A stretch of 64,000 nucleotides of DNA from Mumia sp050632745 (GCF_050632745.1 NZ_JBODSD010000001.1:434001-498000); one strand, 5' to 3'. Counted from the stretch's first letter, positions 1-8,595 are shown. The notes: generated by a model not told the origin, from the sequence alone. Program-made: numbers and translations.

Positions 1-390
1 CAGGCTGCCGTGCGAGCGAAGCGGCACGTCGGACTCGTCCTTGAGCCGGGCCACGACGTCGACCGCATCACCGCGGACGACGGTCACGTCCGGCCAGTCG
101 AGAGGTTCCTCCAGGGTCGTCGACACCACCGTCGTCGGCATGTGCTTCATCCGGGAATTCACCGGGTCCAGCTCGAAGGCGTCCTTCGAGCCCGGGCCGA
201 GCACCTCGAAGAACTGCCGGAAGGTGTTGGCCCCCAGCACCAACCGTTGCTCCTGGCTGTACAGGGCGAGCCGGCGGTCGAGGAACTCCGGGCCGTGCTT
301 CCCCCAGTAGCCGCCCCAGTCACCGTCCTCCCCGTACGAGGCGTAGCCGTCGACGGTGCCGAGGATGTCGAAGGTGTAGGTAGCGGTCAC
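1..390 (-). CDS. Dihydrofolate reductase-like (RibD C-terminal family) protein, 3' end outside window
   Basis: The 130 visible codons start at GTG 390, preceded by a GGGAGA ribosome site, and run off the left edge. The N-terminus (TYTFDILGTVDGYAS) and the following Trp/Gly-rich segment with LVLGANTFRQF match the actinobacterial DHFR-like family related to the RibD C-terminal domain, which binds NADPH. The true substrate of these stand-alone proteins is usually unknown. It is transcribed away from the MFS exporter at 649 across a 258-base gap in which I see no clear operator. The family call is solid; a real folate role is not implied. Confidence 0.75.
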   Translation of the reverse strand, partial: MTATYTFDILGTVDGYASYGEDGDWGGYWGKHGPEFLDRRLALYSQEQRLVLGANTFRQFFEVLGPGSKDAFELDPVNSRMKHMPTTVVSTTLEEPLDWPDVTVVRGDAVDVVARLKDESDVPLRSHGSL

Positions 391-648
391 GGTGATCTCC
401 CTCGGTCCGGTTCGTCGGGTGCGAAGGTGCAGACGGCCGGCAGTGGCGGAAGTCATCGCAGTGGCTGTGGCCCCTGCGACCGGCGGTGAGGGCGGGGAGC
501 TCGTGCGCCCCCGGGTTTTCCGCCATATGTCTCGCCTTTCAGGACACGTCGCGCGGAACCGGGCGACTTCCGCTGCGGCGCGTGGCTCCATCGGTTCAGC
601 CACTCCACGTCCCGACCCCAAAGGAGACGACGTGACCAGGAGGATCCG

Positions 649-2085
649 ATGACGCAGCCGGACTCTCAGCAGACCGGCGCGACAGCTCCCTCGCGCCGGT
701 GGCAGGCGCTCGGGCTGCTCGCCGTCGCGCAGTTCATGCTGATCCTCGACATCACGGTCGTCGCCGTGGCGATGCCCGATCTGGGCGCGGACCTCGGCAT
801 GGACCGACAGGCGCTCACGTGGGTGATGAGCGCCTACACGCTCACCTTCGGCGGACTGCTGCTGCTCGCCGGGCGGGCGGCCGACGTGCTGGGTCCCCGC
901 CCGCTGGTGTTCGCCGGGCTCGGGCTGTTCACGCTCGCCTCGCTGCTGATCCCGCTCGCCTCCTCTGGAGGGATGGTGGTCGCCGGGCGGGTGGCGCAGG
1001 GCATCGGGGCAGCGATGCTGTCGCCGGCGGCGCTGTCGGTCGTGGTCCGGCTCTTCGACGGAGAGGAGCGCAACAAGGCGCTCGGCATCTGGTCCTCGCT
1101 CGGCGGCGTCGGTGCGGCCGCCGGTGTGCTGCTCGGCGGTGTCCTCACCGCCGGGCTGGGGTGGGAGTGGGTGTTCCTGGTCAACGTCCCCATCGGTGCG
1201 ATCCTTCTGATCGGTCTCGCCCAGCTCCTCCCGCCCATGCCGCCCTGGGCCGCGGGCGGGCACTTGGACGTGGTCGGCGCGTTGTTGGTCACCGCCGTGA
1301 CCCTGACGGTGACGTACGCCTTCATCGGCGCCGGCGACCGCGGCTGGTCCAGCGCGGGGACGCTCGGTCTGCTCGCCGGCGGCATCGCGGCGTACGTCGG
1401 CTTCGGGGCCTGGCTCCGGCACCGCCGGCGGCTGGGGCGCGAGCCGCTCGTCGACCCGGCACTGGTGTCCCGGCGGCCGGTGGTGGCCGGCACCTTCGTG
1501 CTGTTCGTGACCACCGGGTTGATGGTGGCGGTGTTCTTCCTCGGCACCTTCTTCCTTCAGGAGGTCCAGGGCCACGGTCCGCTGGCGACCGGCCTGATGT
1601 TCCTCCCGGTCGCCCTGGCCACGATGGCGGGTGCGCAGGGCGGTGGACGGCTGCTCGGATCCGTGAGCCCCCGGGTTCTCGGCGTCGCCGGACTGCTGAC
1701 GGCGGCCGTCGGCCTGGCGATCCCTGCCCTCAGCCTCACCACGGAGGCGAGCGTCATCGCCGTGAGCATCGGCGCGGCGGGCCTCGGCACGATGTTCGTC
1801 GTCGCGGCGGCGACTGCGCTGGGGAACGTCGCACCCGAGGAGGCCGGGATCGCGTCGGGCGTCCTGAGCACCAGCCACGAGCTGGGTTCGTCCCTCGGCG
1901 CGGCGGTCGTCTCCGGGGTGGTGGCGACGAGCCTGATCGCCGGCGACGCGGTCGGCTTCGAGCGCGGTTACCTGGTGGCGGCCGCTGTCGCCGCCGCAGC
2001 CGCCGTCCTCGCTGGAGTGCTCATCCCCGGGAGGCCGCGGAGTGACGCCGAGCAGCCCGCCGTCGACGCGGGCCCGCAGGGTTAG
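649..2085 (+). CDS. MFS transporter, DHA2 (EmrB/QacA) drug-exporter type
   Basis: This 478-residue membrane protein has many hydrophobic segments and is the length expected for 14-helix DHA2 exporters. Near the N-terminus it has LDITVVAVAMPDL, the family's helix-1 Asp motif, followed by the loop motif GRAADVLGPRP, equivalent to MFS motif A. The ATG at 649 follows a perfect AGGAGG (640-645). It probably exports small molecules by proton antiport across the inner membrane. It is divergent from the DHFR-like gene and has no acyl-CoA operator, so it may not belong to the catabolic regulon. Substrate unknown. Confidence 0.85.
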   Translation: MTQPDSQQTGATAPSRRWQALGLLAVAQFMLILDITVVAVAMPDLGADLGMDRQALTWVMSAYTLTFGGLLLLAGRAADVLGPRPLVFAGLGLFTLASLLIPLASSGGMVVAGRVAQGIGAAMLSPAALSVVVRLFDGEERNKALGIWSSLGGVGAAAGVLLGGVLTAGLGWEWVFLVNVPIGAILLIGLAQLLPPMPPWAAGGHLDVVGALLVTAVTLTVTYAFIGAGDRGWSSAGTLGLLAGGIAAYVGFGAWLRHRRRLGREPLVDPALVSRRPVVAGTFVLFVTTGLMVAVFFLGTFFLQEVQGHGPLATGLMFLPVALATMAGAQGGGRLLGSVSPRVLGVAGLLTAAVGLAIPALSLTTEASVIAVSIGAAGLGTMFVVAAATALGNVAPEEAGIASGVLSTSHELGSSLGAAVVSGVVATSLIAGDAVGFERGYLVAAAVAAAAAVLAGVLIPGRPRSDAEQPAVDAGPQG

Positions 2086-2110
2086 GAGTGACGTCGCGGC
2101 GCACGCCGGC

Positions 2111-2476
2111 TCAGACCGTACGCCGCGCCCCGGCCTCGATCGTGCGGGCGAGCGCCGCGGCATCGGGGGTGCTCACGAGGACCTCGTCGAAGCCGCTCGC
2201 GCTGCGGTCGAGCGCGACGCGGAGGAGGGGCAGCCCACGGCGCATCGCGACCAGCCGCCGGGTCCCGGAGGGGTGCCGGAACGTGCCTAGCTTGAGGTAG
2301 CCCGAGACGGCCAGGCCGGAGCGGAGTCCGAGCACCTCGCGGGTCCACCCGGGCTCCGCGGTGGCAGCGAGAACCGCTTCGTGCGGAGCAGTGAAGGTCG
2401 AGCGCCCTGCCATCAGGCGCTCCCACCCCGGGAACTGCAGGTGGATTCCGGTGTCGTCGACGTGGATCCGCGTCAT
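2111..2476 (-). CDS. Small protein of unknown function, divergent from an HTH regulator
   Basis: This 121-residue soluble protein starts MTRIHVDDTGIHLQFPGWERL. I chose ATG 2476; an upstream in-frame start at 2491 would add five residues. It contains a conserved-looking core (YLKLGTFRHPSGTRRLVAMRRG) and ends in a segment resembling a ligand- or PH-like fold, but I do not recognise the family. It shares a 64-base divergent promoter with the HTH gene at 2541, where two palindromes sit. It is therefore probably a target of that regulator. No signal peptide or membrane segment is visible. Confidence 0.6.
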   Translation of the reverse strand: MTRIHVDDTGIHLQFPGWERLMAGRSTFTAPHEAVLAATAEPGWTREVLGLRSGLAVSGYLKLGTFRHPSGTRRLVAMRRGLPLLRVALDRSASGFDEVLVSTPDAAALARTIEAGARRTV

Positions 2477-2500
2477 CAACGTTCCTCTCACAGTAGACTT

Positions 2501-2527
2501 GTTCTGAGAACATTATCACGCTGATAA
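2501..2527. promoter_or_regulatory. Two adjacent palindromes in a divergent promoter
   Basis: GTTCT-G-AGAAC (2501-2511) is a perfect 5-bp inverted repeat. TTATCA-CGC-TGATAA (2513-2527) is a perfect 6-bp inverted repeat immediately beside it. Both lie between the starts at 2476 (minus) and 2541 (plus) and are far more AT-rich than the surroundings. They are the obvious candidate operators for the HTH protein encoded at 2541, consistent with divergent autoregulation. Confidence 0.55.
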
Positions 2528-2540
2528 CAATGGAGGCGCT

Positions 2541-3086
2541 GTGACGGAGCTGCCGCTCGCCGACGTGGTGATGCATCCGGTCAGGCTGCGCATCGTCCAG
2601 GAGCTCGGCGGGCGCGAGCTGACGACCGCGCAGCTGCGGGAGGCGCTGTCCGACGTCTCGCAGGCCACGCTCTATCGCCACGTCGCGACCTTGGTCGACG
2701 CGGGCATCGTCGCCGTCGTGGGTGAGCGTCGGGTGCGGGGGGCCGTCGAGCGCACGCTGGCTCTCGGCGATCGGCTCGCGCACGTGGACCAGGTCGAGCT
2801 GCGCGCGATGAGCGACGCGCAGCTCAGGGACGCGTTCCTCGCCTTCCTCGGCGACGTGAGCGCGAGCTTCGACCGCGCCGTCCGCGGCGGCGACGCGAGC
2901 GTGCGGGACTTCCTCGGCTTCGGCGTCGCTCCTCTCTACGTCACCGGTGACGACCTGGCCGTGCTGCAGGAGAGTCTCGACGAGCTGCTCGCGCCCTTCC
3001 GTGTCTCCCGTGAGGGCGGTCGTCGTGTCAGCCTCGCGACGATCCTGATCCCCGATGCTGGACCGGAGGGCTCCGGCGACGCCTGA
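2541..3086 (+). CDS. Winged-helix (ArsR-like) transcriptional regulator
   Basis: The 181-residue protein begins with a winged helix (about residues 5-70) of the ArsR/HTH_20 kind: MHPVRLRIVQELGGRELTTAQ, then LSDVSQATLYRHVATLVDAG as the recognition region. The rest is a helical C-terminal domain that probably senses a ligand or dimerises. The GTG start at 2541 is fixed by GGAGG at 2532-2536. It is divergent from the unknown gene at 2476, with two palindromes between them, which suggests it controls that gene and itself. Ligand unknown. Confidence 0.75.
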   Translation: MTELPLADVVMHPVRLRIVQELGGRELTTAQLREALSDVSQATLYRHVATLVDAGIVAVVGERRVRGAVERTLALGDRLAHVDQVELRAMSDAQLRDAFLAFLGDVSASFDRAVRGGDASVRDFLGFGVAPLYVTGDDLAVLQESLDELLAPFRVSREGGRRVSLATILIPDAGPEGSGDA

Positions 3087-3113
3087 GCGGCGCGGCGGGC
3101 GGCACGGCCCAGA

Positions 3114-3129
3114 TCAACCGACTGGTTGG
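3114..3129. promoter_or_regulatory. Regulon operator O1 (TCAACC-GACT-GGTTGG)
   Basis: This is one of 11 copies of the window-wide palindrome. It lies 32-47 bases upstream of ATG 3161, covering the expected -35 region. The hexamer TACGGT at 3149-3154 followed by six bases would place transcription start on the ATG itself. Confidence 0.65.
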
Positions 3130-3160
3130 CTACCGCAGCTTCAGTCGCTACGGTGCTCTC

Positions 3161-3619
3161 ATGCGGACTGCCGTGATGCGCGTCGTCGTGGACGCCGAAG
3201 GTTGCCTCTCGGCGACGGAGTGGGAGAACGGGGTCGAGCGCCTCCGGGCGAGCGGCCGCGAGGTCGTCGCGACACCGGCGCGGAGCCTGCCGTCGTCGCG
3301 ACGCGAGGTCGAGCTCGTCGTCGAAGGCTTCGAGCCGGCCGACGCGGAGTCCTACGTGCAGGAGTGTGCGCGCGCGTTCGGGACGACGGCATCACCCGGT
3401 GTCGTCACCTACGTGAGTCGCGGGACCGACGATGATGCTCGGGGTGTCCTCGAGGCGTTCGGGATCTCCGCGAAGGTCGAGCGCATCCTCGACGACGAGG
3501 ACGAGATCGTCGCTGTCACCCTCGACGCGCTGGACCTGCGACGTGTCCCGGAGAGCCGGCTCCACACCGCTCTCGAGGCGGCGCTGAACTGCGAGGTCCG
3601 CATCGGCGTGGCGGGCTGA
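3161..3619 (+). CDS. Unknown protein behind a regulon operator
   Basis: This 152-residue acidic soluble protein is not one I recognise. It shows an alternating strand/helix pattern, MRVVVDAEGCLSATEWENGV at the start and an Asp/Glu-rich stretch (ILDDEDEIVAVTLDALDL) near residue 110. There is no ribosome site before ATG 3161, but a TACGGT -10-like box ends six bases upstream, so a leaderless mRNA is likely. ATG 3176 is an alternative. It converges on the double-TetR gene, separated by three bases, and carries operator O1. That ties it to the acyl-CoA regulon without revealing a function. Confidence 0.6.
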   Translation: MRTAVMRVVVDAEGCLSATEWENGVERLRASGREVVATPARSLPSSRREVELVVEGFEPADAESYVQECARAFGTTASPGVVTYVSRGTDDDARGVLEAFGISAKVERILDDEDEIVAVTLDALDLRRVPESRLHTALEAALNCEVRIGVAG

Positions 3620-3622
3620 CCG

Positions 3623-4909
3623 TCAGTCGCTGTCGACCGCACCACGGATCAGGCTCTGCCGGACGAACGCGTACGCGCGGGCTTCGCTGCTGCGTGCGTG
3701 CTCGTGGTAGGGCGTCCACATCACGGAGCGGAAGTGGAAGCCGAGCTCGTGAGGATCGGCGACCGGCCTCCAGGCTCCGCTCGTGATTCCCCTCGCGGTC
3801 AGCTCCTCGAGGGCTTGGAGGCGGTTCTGGGTCGCCAGGTAGTAGTCGTGGAAGGGGCTCGTGGGCGTCTCGCGACCGGTCCAGCCGAGATTCACGATCA
3901 GCGACTCCTCGCGGTACTCCCGGCTCGCGCGGACGAACACGCGCGCGAGCGCGCTCAACGTCTCGGACTCGCCGGAGCCGGCCCGCATGACGGCGTCGAA
4001 CGCGTGGTCGAGCCGACCGGCGTACGCGTCGAGGATCTCGCGCAGCAGCGCCTCCTTGGAGTCGAACCTGCGGTAGAGCGTCGCCATCCCCACGCCCGCC
4101 CCGTGCGCGACGTCACGGATCGTGGTCGCCGCGTAGCCGCGACGCGCGAACTCCGCCCGCGCGGCTGCGACGACCGTCTCCTTGACGTCGGACGGGTCGC
4201 TCGACCCCTCGCGCTTCCATCCCGCGACGATCTCCGTCGCTGTGGCATACGCCGCCGACGCCTCCAGCTCCTCGTCGGTGGGGGACGTGGTGGCGACGCC
4301 GTGGAGGACGACGTCGCACAGGTGGGACGCGAGCTCGCGCGGTGGCGTGTCGACCGGGTAGTAGGTCGAGGCGTAGAAGGCGAGGCGTCCCAAGGTGAAG
4401 CCGAGGAGACCGCGGTCGACTGTGGGGTGAGTGGGCTTCGGGGCGAGCCTCGCGATGGCGTCCCGCCAGGCGCGCGCGAGTGCGGGCGACCCGAGCTGCA
4501 TCGCGGCGGCGAGGCGCTCGGAGGCGACGCTCGGCGGTGCTTCGTACGCCCGCAGTCGGATGGCAGCGGCGCTGCGGAAGCTCAGGGCCACGACGTCCGA
4601 GGTGAGCTCGGCGACGAGCTCCTCCGGGCTTCCGCCGTGGGTGCGCACGCGGCGGGCAGCGAGGAGCCCGACCTCGTTCAGGTCGCGGCCGAAGCGCGAG
4701 AGCAGGCCGATCGCGATGTCTTCCTTCGACGCGAAGTGGTGGTAGAGGCTGCCCGGCAGGACGCCCACCGCGTCGGCGATGTCGTGGATCGTGGTGGTCG
4801 CGTAGCCGGACTCCTGGAAGAGCCGGGCCGCCGTCGTCAGGATCTCGTCCGACCTGGCGCTGCCGGGGCGGGCGCTCGAGGCGAGTTCCCTGCGGGAGAG
4901 CGACGTCAT
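3623..4909 (-). CDS. Tandem TetR regulator: two complete TetR units in one polypeptide
   Basis: The 428-residue protein contains two TetR-type DNA-binding domains. The first is at about residues 20-66 (AARLFQESGYATTTIHDIA then GSLYHHFASKEDI). The second is at about 240-287 (ARAEFARRGYAATTIRDVA then ATLYRRFDSKEAL). Each is followed by a helical ligand-binding region. Normal TetR proteins are about 200 residues and act as dimers, so this chain may behave as a covalent pseudo-dimer. I start at ATG 4909; a longer frame to 5038 lacks TetR-like sequence. It is divergent from PucR and sits beside operator O1, which makes it a candidate, unproven controller of the 11-site regulon. Confidence 0.85.
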   Translation of the reverse strand: MTSLSRRELASSARPGSARSDEILTTAARLFQESGYATTTIHDIADAVGVLPGSLYHHFASKEDIAIGLLSRFGRDLNEVGLLAARRVRTHGGSPEELVAELTSDVVALSFRSAAAIRLRAYEAPPSVASERLAAAMQLGSPALARAWRDAIARLAPKPTHPTVDRGLLGFTLGRLAFYASTYYPVDTPPRELASHLCDVVLHGVATTSPTDEELEASAAYATATEIVAGWKREGSSDPSDVKETVVAAARAEFARRGYAATTIRDVAHGAGVGMATLYRRFDSKEALLREILDAYAGRLDHAFDAVMRAGSGESETLSALARVFVRASREYREESLIVNLGWTGRETPTSPFHDYYLATQNRLQALEELTARGITSGAWRPVADPHELGFHFRSVMWTPYHEHARSSEARAYAFVRQSLIRGAVDSD

Positions 4910-4970
4910 GTCCCAAGTATGGCGGTCCTGAGTCCGCCACGTCAGGCGCCACCGCGACCCTGCGAGATCA

Positions 4971-5038
4971 AACGTTCGTTCCGCAGGGGCTTCCCCAAAG
5001 CCTGCTGATCTGGCAATACTGGCTGTGATTCGAGTCAC
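4971..5038. promoter_or_regulatory. Divergent TetR/PucR promoter region with two palindromes
   Basis: AACG-TT-CGTT (4971-4980) is a short inverted repeat resembling small TetR operators and lies about 60 bases upstream of the double-TetR start. GTGATTCGAGTCAC (5025-5038) is a near-perfect palindrome close to the likely start of PucR transcription, since AATACT at 5015-5020 is a fair -10. No CCAACC/GGTTGG operator occurs here. Confidence 0.4.
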
Positions 5039-5096
5039 TACCTACGGCCTGTGCGCGAGTGCACGCGGTCTCCCAGCGACCCGAGAGGACCCCGAC

Positions 5097-6830
5097 GTGC
5101 CGGAGCGATCCCACCGCAGCGCGGACCGTGAGCGACGGATGCGTCTCGTCGAGTCGACCGCGCGGAGCTCCGACGCCGTCCACGGCTCGATCAGCACGTT
5201 CACGATCGCCGACTTCCTCGCGATGGGGATCACTCTCGACGGGGAACCGGTGGTCGTCGCGGGCGAGGAGCACCTCCACCGGAGGATCCGCTGGCTCCAC
5301 GTGACGGAGCTGGTCGACACCCACGGTCTCCTGCAGGGCGGGGAGCTGATCCTCGCGACCGGAGTCGGCCTCGCCGACTCGCCGGACGAGGGCGTGCGCT
5401 ACGTCGACGCCCTCGCGGACGAGGGGGTGGCGGGCCTCGTCATCGAGCTGGGGCGCCGCTTCTCGTCGGTGCCTCCCGAGATGGTCCGCGCCTGTCGGCG
5501 CCGGGGTCTCCCGCTGATCGCGCTGCGTCGCGAGGTGCCGTTCGTCAAGATGACGGAGGCGGCGCACTCGATCATCCTGATGGGCCAGCGGCGACTGCTG
5601 CAGACGACGGCGATGGCGCACCAGCGCTTCACCGAGCTGGGGGCTGCTGACGCTTCCGTGGACCAGCTCGTCACCGCCGCGGGAGAGCTCGCCGAGGGGC
5701 AGATCGTCTTCTCCAACCTCATGTACCAGGTCCTGGCGGTCCACACGACGGACGGCGTCGCCGACGACCTGCTCCGGCGGTGGAGCCGCAAGGCGTTCAC
5801 GTTGACCCAGTCCTTCGGGACGCGGGTCGACGAGACGGACCGCTGTGTCGTCGTGCCGGTGGAGGCGCGTGGTCAGCAGCGGGGCCGGCTGGTGCTGTTC
5901 ACCGCCGGAGCCCCTGATCCGGCACAGGTCATCGTCCTCGAGCGCGCCGCGTCGGCGCTGGCGATGCGGCTCCTCCTCGAGGACGACGACGTCGTGGTCG
6001 CCAACGCGCAGCGGACCGTCCTCGCGGACCTGGTCTCCGGACGCTGCGGGCGCGCAGAGTCGATCCACGCGCGGACCGCCGCGCTCGGGCACCCGACACG
6101 TCATCGTCACTACCTTCCGATCATCGTGGCCCCCGACCAGGAGCGTGATCTCGGTCCGGTGCTCTCGCGTGCGCTCGACGACGCGCAGGTCGACGCGCTG
6201 GTCGGACGCCTGACGCCCGAACGCTGGGGAGTGCTCCTCCTGCTCAAGCGCGCCGAGGCGGGACCGGCCGACGTCTTCGCCGCGCACGTCGCACAGGTGT
6301 GCGAGGACGCCGGGATCGCGGCGCCCACGCTGGGACGCGGGACCATGGTCTCCGACCTCGCGGAGGTGGCGAGGTCGTTCGCGGAGGCGAGCGACGTGGC
6401 CTCCGCGGCTCGCGCCACCCGGCCGGCAGGGGACCGCAGGCCCCTCTACTCGATCGACGACATCCGGCTCCGAGGACTCCTCTACACCCTTCGGCACGAC
6501 GCCCGGCTCCAGGCCTTCGTCGAGCGGACGCTCGGGCCGCTGCAGCTGCGCGACGCACTCGACGGGGGTGACTGGGTGCGCACCCTCGCGGTCTACCTGC
6601 GGGTACGCAGCAACAAGTCGCTCGCCGCCCAGGAGCTCGGGATCTCGCGTCCGACGCTGTACGAGCGCCTGGCGCGGATCCAGAGACTGCTGGGCGTGGA
6701 CCTGGACGATCCGGAGACGACGACGTCGCTCTACGCGGCGATCATGGTCGTCGAGTCGGCGGCCGGCGACGCCTCGCTGCCGTCCGTCCTGTCCGGCCCG
6801 CTGGCGCTCCAGGCGCAGGCAGGCGCCTGA
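5097..6830 (+). CDS. PucR-family transcriptional regulator
   Basis: PucR proteins carry an N-terminal sensor domain and a C-terminal helix-turn-helix and often control purine or other catabolic genes. Here the sensor lies at about residues 35-150 (TIADFLAMGITLDGEPVVV, then LATGVGLAD and GLVIELGRRF). The C-terminal HTH_30 lies at about 480-550, with NKSLAAQELGISRPTLYERL as the recognition helix region. GTG 5097 follows AGAGGA at a good distance and gives 577 residues; the frame also opens at GTG 5025 and has ATG 5139. The gene points at the ABC transporter operon that starts 180 bases further on, which it may activate. Confidence 0.85.
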   Translation: MPERSHRSADRERRMRLVESTARSSDAVHGSISTFTIADFLAMGITLDGEPVVVAGEEHLHRRIRWLHVTELVDTHGLLQGGELILATGVGLADSPDEGVRYVDALADEGVAGLVIELGRRFSSVPPEMVRACRRRGLPLIALRREVPFVKMTEAAHSIILMGQRRLLQTTAMAHQRFTELGAADASVDQLVTAAGELAEGQIVFSNLMYQVLAVHTTDGVADDLLRRWSRKAFTLTQSFGTRVDETDRCVVVPVEARGQQRGRLVLFTAGAPDPAQVIVLERAASALAMRLLLEDDDVVVANAQRTVLADLVSGRCGRAESIHARTAALGHPTRHRHYLPIIVAPDQERDLGPVLSRALDDAQVDALVGRLTPERWGVLLLLKRAEAGPADVFAAHVAQVCEDAGIAAPTLGRGTMVSDLAEVARSFAEASDVASAARATRPAGDRRPLYSIDDIRLRGLLYTLRHDARLQAFVERTLGPLQLRDALDGGDWVRTLAVYLRVRSNKSLAAQELGISRPTLYERLARIQRLLGVDLDDPETTTSLYAAIMVVESAAGDASLPSVLSGPLALQAQAGA

Positions 6831-6835
6831 CTGCG

Positions 6836-6877
6836 CGCTGTTGACAGCGTGTCAGGAACGCGAGCCCGGCTCTGACA
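6836..6877. promoter_or_regulatory. Nested inverted repeats between PucR and the transporter operon
   Basis: CGCTGT-TG-ACAGCG (6836-6849) is a perfect 6-bp inverted repeat just after the PucR stop. TGTCAG (6850-6855) pairs with CTGACA (6872-6877). The same stretch includes TTGACA (6841-6846), a consensus -35, although it lies too far from the TATCTT box at 6910 to pair with it. It could be a weak terminator for PucR or a PucR binding region for the downstream operon; the sequence alone does not decide. Confidence 0.4.
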
Positions 6878-6888
6878 TCGTGTGCATA

Positions 6889-6904
6889 CCCACCAACTGG
6901 TTGG
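6889..6904. promoter_or_regulatory. Regulon operator O2 (CCCACC-AACT-GGTTGG)
   Basis: Near-palindromic 16-mer directly upstream of TATCTT (6910-6915), the likely -10 of the ABC transporter operon that begins at 7012. A bound repressor would cover the spacer between -35 and -10. Confidence 0.7.
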
Positions 6905-7011
6905 TTGCCTATCTTGTTCGGAAGTCGCAGTGGCGGCCATCACACAGCCGGCTCGGTGGCGTGCTCCGTCGAGCGACCCCACATCGGAGTCGTACGAGGA
7001 AGGAATGGCAG

Positions 7012-8574
7012 ATGAAGGGTTGGCGGGTTATCTCGCGGTCCGTGGGCGTGGCAGCCGCTCTCGGGCTGGCGCTTGCCGGGTGCGGCGGAGGGGGGAGCGA
7101 CGGCGACAGCGCGTCGGGAGATCCCCAGCAGGGCGGCACCCTCACGTACGCCGTGAACGTCGAGACCGTCTCACTCGATCCGGCGTTCTGCACGTTGTCG
7201 TTCGACCGCTGCGCCCCGATCTTCGGGACGCTGATGCGTTACGACATCGACAAGCAGGAGTTCGTCGGCCAGATGGCGGAGTCGTTCGAGAGCACCGACG
7301 GCAAGAACTGGACCCTGAAGCTGCGCGACGGTGTGACGTTCAGCGACGGCACGCCCTTCGACGCCGAGGCCGTCGTCTACAACTGGGACCGCATCAAGGA
7401 CCCCAAGACCCTCGCGCCGTCGGCGCGCTACACGGCGGGGCTGACCTGGAAGGTCGTCGACCCGCTGACGGTTGCCGTGACCTCCGAGACGGCCAACTAC
7501 CAGCTCCCGTGGGCGATGACCCAGGGCTTGAGCACGATCGGGTCCCCGAAGGCCATCGAGGCAGCGGGCGACGACGTCGGCAACAAGCCCGTCGGTGCCG
7601 GCCCGTTCGTCCTGGACAAGTGGACGCGCAACTCGCAGGCCGAGTACTCGCGCAACAAGAGCTACTTCGAGGACGGTCTTCCGTACCTCGACAAGCTCGT
7701 GATCAAGGTCATCGGCGCCGACGACCAGCGCCTCAACGCGCTCCGCAGCGGTGAGATCGACGTGGACTGGTCCCTTCTCACCAAGGACGCGAAGGCGATC
7801 GAGAGCGAGGGTGGCTACGACATCTACCGCGTGCCGCTCAATGGCGGGACGGGACTTCAGTTCAACCTCGCCGATCCGGTCATGGCTGACGAGGGATTGC
7901 GGCAGGCGATGCTGGCCGCGTTCGACAGCGCCCAGATCAACAACGCCGTATATCCGGGCGACGAGCCCGTCGACGCCTTCCTGCGTCCGGACAGCCCGTA
8001 CCGTGACGACGCCCTCGGGAAGTTCCCCGAGAAGGATCTCGACGAGGCGCAGCGTCTGTTCGACGACTACCTCGAGCGGACCGGCAAGACGAGCGAGACC
8101 GTGACCTTCCTCTGCTACGCGGGCATCCCGGCCCTCGAGCAGGTCGCTCAGCTGATCCAGTCGCAGATGTCCAAGATCGACGGACTCGACTTCAAGCTGG
8201 AGCCGGTCGACGGGGCGACCCTGTCGCAACGGTCCACCGCCCGGGACTTCCAGACCATCATGGGCGCGACGCTGTCGCAGGACATGGACCGTCTCTACTC
8301 GGTGTTCCACACCGACGGCCCGCTGAACGTCATGAGCTACTCCAACCCGACGGTGGATGCGGCCCTCGAGACGACGCGCACGTCCAACGACCCCGCAGAG
8401 GTCGAGAAGGCCTACCAGGCCGTCAACGGCGAGCTGTCCAAGGACGGGCCGCTGCGGAACTGGCGCTACCAGACCGGCCACCTCTTCGCGCACGACAAGG
8501 TCCAGGGCGTCGTCCTCACCGGGACCGGGTCGGGAGCGAGCGCCTACTGGCAGTACGCGTGGCTCAACGAGTAG
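7012..8574 (+). CDS. ABC transporter substrate-binding lipoprotein, family 5 (oligopeptide/nickel type)
   Basis: The 520-residue protein has a lipoprotein signal (LALAGC, Cys24) followed by a Gly/Ser/Asp linker. It then shows the family-5 binding-protein pattern: GGTLTYAVNVETVSLDP, LRDGVTFSDGTPFDAEAVVYNW and KPVGAGPFVLDKW. It would be tethered outside the membrane and deliver a ligand to the permeases that follow. The family binds peptides, nickel chelates, sugars and other organic molecules, so a catabolic substrate is possible. ATG 7012 follows GAGGAAGGA. It is the first gene of the long array under O2. Confidence 0.92.
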   Translation: MKGWRVISRSVGVAAALGLALAGCGGGGSDGDSASGDPQQGGTLTYAVNVETVSLDPAFCTLSFDRCAPIFGTLMRYDIDKQEFVGQMAESFESTDGKNWTLKLRDGVTFSDGTPFDAEAVVYNWDRIKDPKTLAPSARYTAGLTWKVVDPLTVAVTSETANYQLPWAMTQGLSTIGSPKAIEAAGDDVGNKPVGAGPFVLDKWTRNSQAEYSRNKSYFEDGLPYLDKLVIKVIGADDQRLNALRSGEIDVDWSLLTKDAKAIESEGGYDIYRVPLNGGTGLQFNLADPVMADEGLRQAMLAAFDSAQINNAVYPGDEPVDAFLRPDSPYRDDALGKFPEKDLDEAQRLFDDYLERTGKTSETVTFLCYAGIPALEQVAQLIQSQMSKIDGLDFKLEPVDGATLSQRSTARDFQTIMGATLSQDMDRLYSVFHTDGPLNVMSYSNPTVDAALETTRTSNDPAEVEKAYQAVNGELSKDGPLRNWRYQTGHLFAHDKVQGVVLTGTGSGASAYWQYAWLNE

Positions 8575-8595
8575 TCGCCCGGTAGTCCGCCCTGC

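Noticed and set aside
10..652. Plus-strand frames at 10-489 and 392-652
   Set aside because: The first is antisense to the DHFR-like gene and low-complexity. The second fills the intergenic gap with Arg/Ala-rich sequence and no ribosome site.
4910..5038. Longer N-terminus for the double TetR protein
   Set aside because: The extra 43 residues show no TetR or other domain, and the stretch is the divergent promoter with palindromes. ATG 4909 gives a normal TetR start.
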